A stretch of DNA of 64,000 nt from Streptomyces sp. A0642 (lineage in GTDB: Bacteria; Actinomycetota; Actinomycetes; Streptomycetales; Streptomycetaceae), in NCBI RefSeq assembly GCF_004795105.1, contig NZ_SSBL01000027.1, forward strand, positions 25,306 through 89,305. Direction: 5' to 3'. The notes below the pieces were generated by a model that was not told where the DNA came from, searched no databases, and saw nothing but the letters and a program-made list of their open reading frames with translations. Positions within the stretch are counted from its first letter, which is position 1; every line of letters begins with the position of its first letter. Made by a program: the position numbers and the translations under genes. Positions 52,430-60,534 of the stretch are shown piece after piece.

Positions 52430-52444
52430 AGGCCGATCCGGCCT
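52430..52444. terminator. Hairpin between convergent SUKH and LysE genes
   Basis: AGGCCG and CGGCCT form a 6-bp stem with a 3-nt loop (ATC), 14 nt after the SUKH stop and 51 nt beyond the LysE stop. It could end transcription from both sides. Confidence 0.4.
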
Positions 52445-52495
52445 CCGCCCACCACGCCCCTGCACCCCGAGGCGCCGGTAGGGACCCGGGACCAC

Positions 52496-53140
52496 TCAGG
52501 TGGAGACGACGTCGCGGGACAGCGCCGTGTGCAGGGCGAAGGCGCCGAGCAGACCGCCCGCTGTGAAGCGTTGGGCGGTCAGGACGCGGGGCCGGGTGGC
52601 CAGGAACTTCGACATGCGTGCCGCGCTCAGCATGATCAGGGCGTTCACGGAGATGCCCACGATGATCTGCACCGCGCCGAGCTGAAGCAGCTGTCCCCAG
52701 GCCGGGCCTGCCTGCGGGTCCAGGAACTGGGGCAGCAGTGCGGCATACATCAGGGCGATCTTGGGGTTCAGCAGGTTGGTCAGCAGCCCCATCGAGAACA
52801 GGCGGCGGTCTGAGACCGGAGGCAGGTCCGGGGCAGGGGCGAAGGGCGAACGGCCGCCGGGCCTGAGCATGTCCCAGGCGAGGTAGGCCAGGTAGGCGGC
52901 CCCGGCGAGCTTGACCACCGTGAAGGCCACCGGCACGGCGGCGAACAGCGCGGACAGGCCCGCAGCCGCTGCCAGCAGGTAGCAGACGAATCCCACCGCG
53001 GTACCACTGAGGCTGACCAGACCGGCCCGGCGGCCTTGGGTGATCGCCCGGGAGGCCAGGTGGATCATGTTCGGTCCGGGGGTCAACGCCATCCCCAGTT
53101 CGACCAGGGCCACTCCTCCGACTGCGGTCAGAGTGATCAC
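52496..53140 (-). CDS. LysE/RhtB family amino acid exporter
   Basis: A 214-residue membrane protein with about six hydrophobic segments. Family marks are LVELGMALTPGPNMIHLASR, GQRRAGLVSL-type loop (ITQGRRAGLVSLSGTAVGFV) and LTNLLNPKIALMYAALLPQF. It should export an amino acid or related metabolite. The GTG start has GGAGG 7 nt upstream. The downstream LysR gene on the same strand begins 1.2 kb away in the upstream direction of transcription, and LysE-LysR pairs are common, so LysR control is plausible. Confidence 0.88.
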   Translation of the reverse strand: MITLTAVGGVALVELGMALTPGPNMIHLASRAITQGRRAGLVSLSGTAVGFVCYLLAAAAGLSALFAAVPVAFTVVKLAGAAYLAYLAWDMLRPGGRSPFAPAPDLPPVSDRRLFSMGLLTNLLNPKIALMYAALLPQFLDPQAGPAWGQLLQLGAVQIIVGISVNALIMLSAARMSKFLATRPRVLTAQRFTAGGLLGAFALHTALSRDVVST

Positions 53141-53438
53141 CGGTCAACCTCCGTTGTTCGTAGGGAATTCCGTACGCAGGGGGCGCCCGGTTGCAGGGGC
53201 GGGGCGCCCGAACTGCGCCTCACTCGCCCGGCTCAGCATAGGGCTTCGCTGTCCGGTATCCCTATGCGCCCTGTTCCCTGGGCCGCCGTCAGATGCGGGG
53301 CCCCCTGCCTGCACCCCACCCTGCTCACGGCCGGGCTCGTCTCGCTGTTCGTCCTCCTCGGCAGACGCCTCGTGGACCGTACTCCGGCTCGTGGCACGAG
53401 CCCCGTACGCCCTGACGGAACCGGGGCATGAACCGGCA
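53141..53438. other. Intergenic region between LysE and LysR genes
   Basis: About 300 bp with no convincing gene. It must carry the promoter of the LysE gene, but no clear -35/-10 pair or palindrome was recognised. Confidence 0.4.
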
Positions 53439-54350
53439 TCAGCTCCGTACAGCGGGAGAAAGCCGGACGGCGACGTCCTGGGCAAGGCGGTTGAAGGCGT
53501 GGATCTCGGGTGCGGTGCTGGTGACGAGCCAGGTGGGCGCCCAGTGCAGGGGCGCCGCGTCGCTCAGCGGCAGATAGGTCACGCCGGGGCGCGCATAGAA
53601 ACGTGACACCTGGGCGCCCATGACGAAGGCGCCTTCGCCGGCGTCGATCAGCGCCAGGGCCTCCTGGAGCGTTTCGAACTGGGGGCCAGGTTCGATGGGG
53701 CGGCCCGCCGGCGTCAGGCGGGGTGTGCGGTCCGCGCGCCAGTAGTCGGGAAATGCCTCGGCCACCTGCAGCATCCTGACCTCGGCCAGGTCTTCCAGCG
53801 AAACGCTGTCACGGCGGGCGAGCGGGTGGCCGGACGGCACCCCCAGCACCCGGGGCTCGGAGAACAGGACCGGCCCGGTCACCATGTCGGGTTCGTGGTG
53901 CGGCAGGCTCACGACCAGGAGGTCGACGTCGCCTGCGCGCAACCGCCGGAGACCGTCGACGATCTGCATCTCCCTGAGCTTGGCCCGCCGGCCGGGGTGG
54001 CCCTGGTCGAAGAGCCGAGCGGCCTGCGCCATGAGCTGCCCTGCGGCGGCCCCGAGGAAGCCGACCCGGAGAAGGCGATCAACGCCGCGCGCGGCGTTGA
54101 TCGCCTTCTCCACCGCGGCCTCGATCCGGTCGTAGGCCGGGCGCACGTCCTCGTGCAGCAGTCGGCCGGCCTCGGTGAGGCGGACATGACGGCTGTTGCG
54201 TTCGAACAGCGGTGTGCCGATGTGACGTTCCAGCCTCTTGACCGTCTGGCTGATCCGGGCGGTGCTCACATGCAGGCGTTCGGCCGTGCGCCCGAAGTGC
54301 AACTCCTCGGCCAGCGTCAGGAAGGCCTCCAGCTCAAGCCGCTCCAGCAC
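53439..54350 (-). CDS. LysR family transcriptional regulator
   Basis: A 303-residue LysR-type regulator. The N-terminal helix-turn-helix reads LEAFLTLAEELHFGRTAERL, then HVSTARISQTVKRLERHIGT. The linker and co-inducer domain follow (VGFLGAAAGQLMAQAARLFD, then RAGDVDLLVVSLPHHEPDMV). The linker segment EKAINAARGVDRLL is encoded by a perfect palindrome (54068-54111) and reads the same on the opposite strand. The frame and length are normal. Possible targets are the LysE gene downstream and the broken oxidoreductase gene divergent from it. Confidence 0.88.
   Translation of the reverse strand: MLERLELEAFLTLAEELHFGRTAERLHVSTARISQTVKRLERHIGTPLFERNSRHVRLTEAGRLLHEDVRPAYDRIEAAVEKAINAARGVDRLLRVGFLGAAAGQLMAQAARLFDQGHPGRRAKLREMQIVDGLRRLRAGDVDLLVVSLPHHEPDMVTGPVLFSEPRVLGVPSGHPLARRDSVSLEDLAEVRMLQVAEAFPDYWRADRTPRLTPAGRPIEPGPQFETLQEALALIDAGEGAFVMGAQVSRFYARPGVTYLPLSDAAPLHWAPTWLVTSTAPEIHAFNRLAQDVAVRLSPAVRS
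54068..54111. repeat. Perfect 44-bp palindrome inside the LysR gene
   Basis: Each 22-nt arm is the exact reverse complement of the other, with no spacer (left arm starts GGAGAAGGCGATCAACGCC, right arm ends the same way in complement). Both strands encode EKAINAARGVDRLL in one of their frames. Chance cannot explain 22 paired bases. It could form a cruciform or hairpin, or may record a template-switch event. Confidence 0.9.
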
Positions 54351-54584
54351 TCGTTCCTCCGGACGTTAAATCCACCTTAACGACCGTTGCACTATGCCAG
54401 CTTGTTGGCGCATCGGACCCGTAGGAGGCTGAACGGGCCGACTTCACACGGCATTTGCATTCCTCGTGTGAGGCTCCCGCCCGCCACTGTGCTCGGGCGC
54501 CCCTCCGGATGCGAGACCTCCGCCCTCTCCCCCCGCACAGCCGGACCACCACGGACGGCCTGCCGGACACGAAGGAACCTCACT

Positions 54585-54995
54585 ATGCGCGCCATCGGGC
54601 AGGACTCCTCAGGCGGACCTGACGTCCTGAAGATCGTTGAGGTGCCGCGCCCGGTGCCCGGTCCCGCCGAAGTGCTCGTACGGGTGTGTGCGGCGGGGGT
54701 GAACCCGACCGACCGGTGGCACCGGAGGGCCGGCGGGCGATGTTCCGATCCGCCTGGGCTGGGACGTCTCCGGGGTGGTCGAAGCCATCGGGCCGGGCGT
54801 GACCCTGTTCGGACCCGGCGACGAGGTGTTCGGCATGCCGCGCCAGCCGGCTCCTGCGGGTACCTACGCCGAGTACGTGGTCTCTCCCGCCCGGCACTTG
54901 GCACCCAAGCCGCCGGTGCTCTCCCACGTGGAGGCCGCGGCGCTCCCCTCACGGGCCGTACCGCCGGAAAGATCGTGCTCACCGTCTCCGGTTGA
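54585..54995 (+). pseudogene. Broken NADPH:quinone oxidoreductase (zinc-independent MDR family)
   Basis: The ATG after GAAGGA starts MRAIGQDSSGGPDVLKIVEV and continues PGPAEVLVRVCAAGVNPTDR, typical of quinone oxidoreductases. Near 54735 the correct frame changes by one position (VPIRLGWDVSGVVEAIGPGV, then TYAEYVVSPARHLAPKP up to VEAAALP). The central cofactor domain is then missing. The last codons return to the first frame as GRTAGKIVLTVSG and stop at 54995, which is the normal C-terminal end. About 170 residues are therefore deleted. The product cannot be functional. It is divergent from the LysR gene. Confidence 0.85.
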
Positions 54996-55011
54996 CCCGA
55001 CCCCCTGCCAC

Positions 55012-55125
55012 GACGGTGCACACCGTCACAGTCCCGAAGCCCCTTGCCCCGGCCGTGCACACCGTCCAGTCCCGAAGCCCCTTGCCCCCACGGTGCACAC
55101 CGTGCCGAAGCCCCTTGTCCCGACT
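55012..55125. repeat. Three tandem degenerate ~38-bp repeats before the peptidase E gene
   Basis: GTGCACACCGT occurs at 55016-55026, 55055-55065 and 55093-55103, each followed by CCGAAGCCCCTTG. The period is 39 then 38 bp, with small deletions in units 2 and 3. Two units also include ACGGTG before CA-CACCGT, making a small hairpin. The array lies between the dead oxidoreductase and the next start codon. Confidence 0.75.
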
Positions 55126-55146
55126 CCCTGTCACGAGAGCAGGATC

Positions 55147-55764
55147 ATGCGCTTGTTCCTTTCCTCCTGGAAACTGGGGGACGCCCCCGAACTGCTGGAC
55201 GACCTCGCCCAAGGTGCGCGGACCGCGGCTGTCGTCGGCAACGCGCTGGACGCGCTCCCCGCCCCGCAGAGGCAGCAGGCCACCGGCCGGGAGATCGCGA
55301 TGCTGCGCGACCGCGGCTACCTGGCGACCGAGGTGGACCTGCGGGACCACTTCGGTGATGCGGGCACGCTGGCCGAGCGGCTGTCCGGTTTCGGCGTCGT
55401 CTGGGTGCACGGCGGCAACCCGTTCGTCCTGCGGCTGGCGATGGCCCTCAGCGGCGCGGACGAGATCCTGCCCGACCTGCTGTATCGCGACTCCCTCGTC
55501 TACGCCGGCTGGAGTGCCGGCGCCTGCGTCCTGTCGCCCAGCCTGCGCGGCCTCGAACTCGTGGACGACCCCGCCGACGCCGTCACCGTCTACGACCGGC
55601 CGGTGCTCTGGGAGGGCCTCGGCCTCCTGGACTACGCCTTCGTACCCCACTACCGCTCACCGATCCCCGAGAGCGAGCCGATCGAGCGCGTCGTGGAGCG
55701 CTATGACCGCGAAGGAGTGCTCTACCGCGTTTTCCGCGACGGCGAGGTCGCCCTCGTCCCCTGA
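55147..55764 (+). CDS. Peptidase E (S51)-family hydrolase
   Basis: A 205-residue protein of the peptidase E/type 1 glutamine amidotransferase-like fold, beginning MRLFLSSWKLGDAPELL. The nucleophile is Ser123 in YAGWSAGACVLSPSL, and HGGNPF occurs earlier. Relatives cleave Asp-X dipeptides or act on cyanophycin-type peptides. The length is close to the usual ~230. The ATG has AGAGCAGGA upstream. It reads in the same direction as the AhpD-like gene 44 bp later and may share a transcript. Confidence 0.83.
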   Translation: MRLFLSSWKLGDAPELLDDLAQGARTAAVVGNALDALPAPQRQQATGREIAMLRDRGYLATEVDLRDHFGDAGTLAERLSGFGVVWVHGGNPFVLRLAMALSGADEILPDLLYRDSLVYAGWSAGACVLSPSLRGLELVDDPADAVTVYDRPVLWEGLGLLDYAFVPHYRSPIPESEPIERVVERYDREGVLYRVFRDGEVALVP

Positions 55765-55808
55765 CCGCCCGACCCCCGCGTTCCGATGACCCCTCGAAGG
55801 AGAATTCC

Positions 55809-56252
55809 GTGACGTCCGTACGCCTGCCGGTGGACAAGCTCGCCCCGCACATCAACCGCGCCCTCAACTCGCTCGACGCCGCCTCCCGGAAGGTCGACCT
55901 GGAGCCCGCGCTGCTGGAACTGGTCCGGGCACGCGTCTCCCAGCTCAACGGCTGCGCCTACTGCGTCGATCTGCACACCCGGGACGCCCGAACCGGCGGC
56001 GAGAGCGAGCAACGCCTCTACGCACTGCCCGTGTGGCGCGAGACGCCCTTCTTCACCGAGCGCGAGCGGGCCGCCCTGGAGCTGGCCGAGGCGGCCACCC
56101 GTCTCACCGACGGCCCCGTGACCGACGAGGTGTACGACCGGGCGGCCGCCGAGTTCACCGAGGTCGAACTCGCCGAGCTGATCTGGACCATCACCGTGAT
56201 CAACGCCTGGAACAGGCTCGGCGCCACCGCCCGGCCCTGGCCGCTCGGCTGA
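55809..56252 (+). CDS. Carboxymuconolactone decarboxylase/AhpD-like protein
   Basis: A 147-residue helical protein with the AhpD-type redox motif GCAYCVDLHT (Cys49, Cys52, His56). It is likely to be a peroxidase-type or general redox protein; it is too short and generic to assign a decarboxylase role. The GTG start has AAGGAG upstream. It follows the peptidase E gene by 44 bp and precedes the epimerase gene. Confidence 0.87.
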   Translation: MTSVRLPVDKLAPHINRALNSLDAASRKVDLEPALLELVRARVSQLNGCAYCVDLHTRDARTGGESEQRLYALPVWRETPFFTERERAALELAEAATRLTDGPVTDEVYDRAAAEFTEVELAELIWTITVINAWNRLGATARPWPLG

Positions 56253-56267
56253 CCGAGGTCACGGCCA

Positions 56268-56282
56268 GGCCGGCGCCCGGCC
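56268..56282 (+). terminator. Hairpin after the AhpD-like gene
   Basis: GGCCGG and CCGGCC form a 6-bp stem with a 3-nt loop (CGC), 16 nt after the stop. No U-tract follows. GC-rich sequence makes chance hairpins common, so support is moderate. Confidence 0.35.
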
Positions 56283-56362
56283 GGCACAAGCCGTCCAGGC
56301 CCCGGGCCCGGCCCGGCCGAAGTCCCACCACCCCCTCGCCGTAGTTGAATTGGAGCCCTCCC

Positions 56363-57274
56363 ATGCGCGTGTTCGTCACCGGAGCCACCGGCTACATCGG
56401 AGGCACGGTCGCCGATCTGCTGCTGCGCTCCGGGCACCAGGTCGAAGGTCTCGTCCGCACCCGGGACAAGGCCCGCGAACTGGAGCGCCGAGGCATCACC
56501 CCCGTCCTCGGCACGCTCGACGACCGCGCACTGCTCATCGCGCGGGCCCGTGCGGCCGACGCCGTCGTCAACGCCGCCGACAGCGACCACAGGGGTGCCG
56601 TCGAAGCGCTCGTCGAAGGGCTGACGGGCACCGGCCGCCCTCTGGTGCACACCAGCGGCTCCAGCATCGTCAGCACCGACTCCCGAGGGGACGCCGTGGA
56701 CGAGATCTTCACCGAGGCGATCGTCGCCCCCGGGTCGAGCTGGCGGCCCATCGAGGAGAAAGCCGCCCGGGTCGCCCTCGACCGTTTCGTCATGGACGCG
56801 GCGGACAGGGGCGTGCGCTCGGTGGTGCTGTGCAACTCGCTCGTCTACGGCCACGGCCGGGGGATGGCCCGCGACAGCGTGCAGATTCCGGTGCTCGCAC
56901 ACCAGGCCCGCGACAGTGGGGTCGTGCGGTACGTGGGAGAGGGCCGCAACATCTGGTCGACCGTTCACATCGACGACATGGCCGACCTCTACCTGCGCGC
57001 CCTCACGCACGCCGCGCCCGGATCCTTCCACTTCGTCGAGAACGGCGAGGCCGCCTTCTCCGGCATCTGCGCCGCGCTCGCCTCGGCACTCGGCCTCGGC
57101 CCCGCCGAGTCCTGGGACGCGGACACCGCCGTCGCCTTCTGGGGGCACGAACTCGCCCTGTACGTACTCGCCTCCAACAGCCGGGTACGCAGCGGAGGCG
57201 CCCGACTGGGCTGGCGTCCGGCCCACTCCTCCGCCCTCGACTGGATCGAGAAGGAATACGGGCTCTCCCGCTGA
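56363..57274 (+). CDS. NAD(P)-dependent epimerase/dehydratase (SDR) family protein
   Basis: A 303-residue extended SDR with the nucleotide motif FVTGATGYIGG at the N-terminus. Later VHTSGSSIV and NSLVYGHGRGM (Tyr as the catalytic Tyr candidate) and a WSTVHIDDMADLYLRAL stretch are typical. The usual YxxxK Lys is not obvious (VYGHGRG), so it may be an atypical SDR that binds rather than turns over. The ATG at 56363 has GGAG 8 nt upstream. The substrate is unknown. Confidence 0.8.
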   Translation: MRVFVTGATGYIGGTVADLLLRSGHQVEGLVRTRDKARELERRGITPVLGTLDDRALLIARARAADAVVNAADSDHRGAVEALVEGLTGTGRPLVHTSGSSIVSTDSRGDAVDEIFTEAIVAPGSSWRPIEEKAARVALDRFVMDAADRGVRSVVLCNSLVYGHGRGMARDSVQIPVLAHQARDSGVVRYVGEGRNIWSTVHIDDMADLYLRALTHAAPGSFHFVENGEAAFSGICAALASALGLGPAESWDADTAVAFWGHELALYVLASNSRVRSGGARLGWRPAHSSALDWIEKEYGLSR

Positions 57275-57346
57275 ACCCTTCGCACCCGCCGCCGTCCGGC
57301 CCGGGGTCCGGGTCCGTCGGCTCCGAAGCGACTCCTGCCTCCCGAT

Positions 57347-57379
57347 GGCCTCGCGGTGGCCTCGCGGTGGCCTCGCGAT
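57347..57379. repeat. Three tandem copies of an 11-bp unit (GGCCTCGCGGT)
   Basis: GGCCTCGCGGT repeats at 57347-57357 and 57358-57368, and again with one change (GGCCTCGCGAT) at 57369-57379. It lies in the 230-bp gap between the epimerase and MFS genes. This is a short low-complexity tandem array with no evident function. Confidence 0.7.
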
Positions 57380-57505
57380 GGCCCCCGATGGCACAGCCCC
57401 GCCGCAGGACCGGCGCGCCCCTGTTCCCAGTTGCACCGGCTCGCTCACCGCGCCACCCACGGACCCGGTGGCGCAGCCCCATACCCCCTCACGGTCAGGG
57501 AGACG

Positions 57506-58726
57506 ATGAAGCTACTACCACCCGCAGGGCCCGCACGCACTCTCGCTCTGGCCCAGTTGAGCAACTCCGTCGGCGACGGCGTGTTCTACGTGACCTCCGC
57601 GCTCTACTTCACCCAGGTCGTGGGCCTCGCCCCCGCCAGGATCGGTCTCGGCCTCGCCGTGGCGTGGGCTGTCGGCTCGATCGTCGGAGTACCGCTCGGG
57701 CGCCTCGCGGACCGCAGGGGTCCGCGCGGTACGGCCGCGCTGCTGGCCCTCGCGACCAGTGCGTCCGTCGCCACGTTCCTCGTCGTACGGGCCTTCCTGC
57801 CGTTCCTCCTGGCCGCCTGCCTCTACGCCACCGCGCAGTCCGGCCTGGCCGCCGCCCGGCAGGCACTCCTCGCGGGCCTCGTCGCCGGGGAAGGGCGCAC
57901 CCGCGCGCTTGCCCACCTGCAGTCCACTCTCAACGCGGGACTGGCCATCGGCGCGGCTCTCGGCGGCCTCGCCCTCTCCGCCGGTACCCGCGGCGCCTAC
58001 CTGGCCGTCTTCGCGGTCGACGCGGTGAGCTTCCTGCTCTGCGCCCTCGTCCTGCTGCGACTGCCGGCGGTGCCCCCGCTCCCCGCGCCGAAGGGCGCCA
58101 GGCTCGCGGTGCTGCGCGACCGCCCGTACGCCGTCCTCACCCTCCTCAACACGGTGCTGCTGCTGCGGATGCCCCTGCTCAGCCTCGGCCTGCCGCTCTG
58201 GGTCACCGAACGCACCACCGCCCCCGCCTGGCTGGTCTCCGCGCTCTTCGTCCTCAACACCGTCGCCGTCATGCTCTTCCAGGTCCGCACCGCCCGCTCC
58301 GTCACCAGCACACCCAGCGCGGTCAAGGCGCTCCGCCGCTCCGGTGCCCTCATGCTCCTCACCTGCGCGGTCTTCGCCCTCTCCGCGGGAACGCCGACCT
58401 GGGCGGCCGTCACCGCCCTGCTCGCGGGCTCGGTGCTGCTGGTCGCCGCGGAGATGCTCCAGTCCGCGGGCTCCTGGCAACTCGGCTTCGCCATGGCCCC
58501 ACCCGACCGGATCGGCGAGTATCAGGGCTTCTTCGGCACCGGCGTCACCGTCGCCCGGACCCTCGGCCCACTGGCGCTCACCACGGTGCTGATAGGCGGG
58601 GGAACCATGGGCTGGCTCCTCCTCGGCGCCCTCTTCCTGGCCGCTTCCCACGCCATGGGCCCGGCGGCCCGCCGGGCGGCCGGAACCCGCCCCCGCACGG
58701 TCCCCACGGTGATCGAGGCGGCCTGA
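57506..58726 (+). CDS. MFS transporter (drug-efflux type)
   Basis: A 406-residue major facilitator with about 12 membrane segments. The opening ALAQLSNSVGDGVFYVTSAL and loop GRLADRRGPRGTAALLALAT (the conserved D-R-x-G loop 2-3 motif) fit the H+ antiporter drug-efflux branch. The ATG follows CAGGGAG. It shares direction with the epimerase gene, 232 bp upstream, so it may have its own promoter. Confidence 0.82.
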   Translation: MKLLPPAGPARTLALAQLSNSVGDGVFYVTSALYFTQVVGLAPARIGLGLAVAWAVGSIVGVPLGRLADRRGPRGTAALLALATSASVATFLVVRAFLPFLLAACLYATAQSGLAAARQALLAGLVAGEGRTRALAHLQSTLNAGLAIGAALGGLALSAGTRGAYLAVFAVDAVSFLLCALVLLRLPAVPPLPAPKGARLAVLRDRPYAVLTLLNTVLLLRMPLLSLGLPLWVTERTTAPAWLVSALFVLNTVAVMLFQVRTARSVTSTPSAVKALRRSGALMLLTCAVFALSAGTPTWAAVTALLAGSVLLVAAEMLQSAGSWQLGFAMAPPDRIGEYQGFFGTGVTVARTLGPLALTTVLIGGGTMGWLLLGALFLAASHAMGPAARRAAGTRPRTVPTVIEAA

Positions 58727-59094
58727 ACCCGGTCCACGGAATTCGGGCCTTCCCCCATCCCTCCCCCGCGCCGGCGAGCGGCCGTCCGGGGACGGTGCGG
58801 GGTGCCGGCCAGACCCCTCCCGGCCCCGGCCGCAGCGCCCCGCGGCCTGCTCGGCCCCCGGCAACCCTCGCCGGAGCCCGCTTCCGGACGCGGAGTGGAC
58901 CGGGGCGCCGACCGCACAACGGCGAGCAGGTCCTGGGGCCTTCGCCGGCATCGCCCGCCCTCTCCCCCTCATCTCCAGACTCACCCAACAAGGTGCCTAT
59001 TTCCGGACATACTCCCGCATAAGCTTTCAGAGCCCCCCTTCGACTGCGTGCGGGAGGGCGCCCGCCCGCGCCAGTCGACCGGACGAGGGAGACC
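58727..59094. other. Intergenic region before the arginine/ornithine antiporter gene
   Basis: About 370 bp with no gene recognised. A 5' A/T-richer stretch near 59000-59030 may contain the promoter, but no hexamer pair with correct spacing was found. No ARG-box-like sequence was recognised. Confidence 0.4.
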
Positions 59095-60534
59095 ATGAGC
59101 GATACCGAGGCCGCGGCGCGACCTGCGGTCAAGCTGACCCTGTTGACGCTGACCGCGATGGTCGTCGGTTCGATGGTCGGCGCCGGGGTGTTCTCGCTTC
59201 CGCGGCGCTTCGCACAGGAGACCGGGGTCGCGGGGGCGCTGATCGCCTGGGCGGTCGCCGGGGCCGGCATGCTGATGCTCGCCTTCGTCTTCCAGACCCT
59301 CGCCGTGCGCCGGCCGGACCTGGACGCGGGCGTGTACGCGTACGCGAAAGCGGGCTTCGGCGAGTACCTCGGCTTCTTCTCCGCCTTCGGCTACTGGGCC
59401 AGCGCCTGCGTCGGCAACGTCACCTACTGGGTCCTCATCATGTCGACGGTCGGCGCGGTCGCTCCGGTGCTCGGGGACGGCGACACCGTGACGGCGGTCG
59501 TGATCTCGTCGGCCGGCCTGTGGGGGTTCTTCCTGCTGATCCGCCGGGGTGTGAAGGAGGCCGCGGCGATCAACCGGATCGTGACGGTGGCGAAGATCGT
59601 GCCCATCGTCTTCTTCGTCATCCTGACGCTGTTCTACTTCGAACCATCCGTCTTCGCGGACAACTTCTTCGGCGCCGACTACGCGGGCTCCCTGTTCAAC
59701 CAGGTCCGGGGCACCATGCTCGCCACCGTCTTCGTCTTCCTCGGCGTCGAGGGAGCCAGCGTGTACTCGCGGCACGCCAAGCGCCGCGAGGACGTCGGAC
59801 GGGCCACGGTCCTCGGATTCCTCAGCGTGTTCGCCGTGTTCGCATCCGTCACGATCGTCTCCTACGGACTGCTGCCGATGGCCGAGATCGCCGAGCTGCG
59901 GCAGCCCTCCATGGCCGGAGTGCTGGAGTCGGCGGTCGGCAACTGGGGGGAGGTCTTCATCAGCGTCGGCCTCATCGTCTCCGTGCTCGGCGCCTACCTC
60001 GCCTGGACGCTGATGGCCGCCGAAGTCCTCTTCGTCGCCGCCAAGGACAAGGACATGCCCCGTTTCCTGGCACGGTCGACGGCGGCCGACGTCCCTGACA
60101 ACGCGCTCCTCCTGACGACCTGTCTCAGCCAGGTGGTGCTCGTCGTGACGCTGTTCTCCGAGGACGCCTTCAACTTCGCCCTGGACCTGACCAGCGCGCT
60201 GAGCCTGATCCCGTTCCTGCTGGCCGCCGCCTTCGCGGCCAAGATCGCGAGGCGGCCCGGCCTCCCGGACGTGGTGGGGCGCTCCACCCGGCGCGAACTG
60301 GTCGTCGCGCTGGTGGCGACGGTCTACACGGTGTTCCTGCTGTACTCGGCGGGACTGAAGTTCATCCTCGTCTCCTTCATCCTCTACGCCCCGGCGACCA
60401 TCCTCTTCGTCAAGTCCCGCCGGGAGCAGCGACGACGGCTCTTCTCCCCGGGCGAAGCAGTCATCTGCGCCGTGACCGTCGCCGGTGCCGTCGTCGGCCT
60501 GGCGGCGCTGGCCGTCGGCTGGATCGAGCTGTGA
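59095..60534 (+). CDS. Arginine:ornithine antiporter/basic amino acid permease (ArcD-like)
   Basis: A 479-residue APC-superfamily permease with about 12-13 membrane segments. The first helix contains the substrate-binding signature MVVGSMVGAGVFSLPRRFAQ. The mid-protein FVFLGVEGASVYSRHAKRRE is typical of basic amino acid/polyamine antiporters. The 4-bp overlap with the arginine deiminase gene strongly indicates arginine import against ornithine or citrulline. ATG follows GAGGGAGA. Confidence 0.85.
   Translation: MSDTEAAARPAVKLTLLTLTAMVVGSMVGAGVFSLPRRFAQETGVAGALIAWAVAGAGMLMLAFVFQTLAVRRPDLDAGVYAYAKAGFGEYLGFFSAFGYWASACVGNVTYWVLIMSTVGAVAPVLGDGDTVTAVVISSAGLWGFFLLIRRGVKEAAAINRIVTVAKIVPIVFFVILTLFYFEPSVFADNFFGADYAGSLFNQVRGTMLATVFVFLGVEGASVYSRHAKRREDVGRATVLGFLSVFAVFASVTIVSYGLLPMAEIAELRQPSMAGVLESAVGNWGEVFISVGLIVSVLGAYLAWTLMAAEVLFVAAKDKDMPRFLARSTAADVPDNALLLTTCLSQVVLVVTLFSEDAFNFALDLTSALSLIPFLLAAAFAAKIARRPGLPDVVGRSTRRELVVALVATVYTVFLLYSAGLKFILVSFILYAPATILFVKSRREQRRRLFSPGEAVICAVTVAGAVVGLAALAVGWIEL

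Noticed and set aside
56350..59022. An 890-codon open frame across the epimerase and MFS genes
   Set aside because: It is the shifted frame of two real genes and is almost entirely Arg/Pro/Gly; no motif appears.
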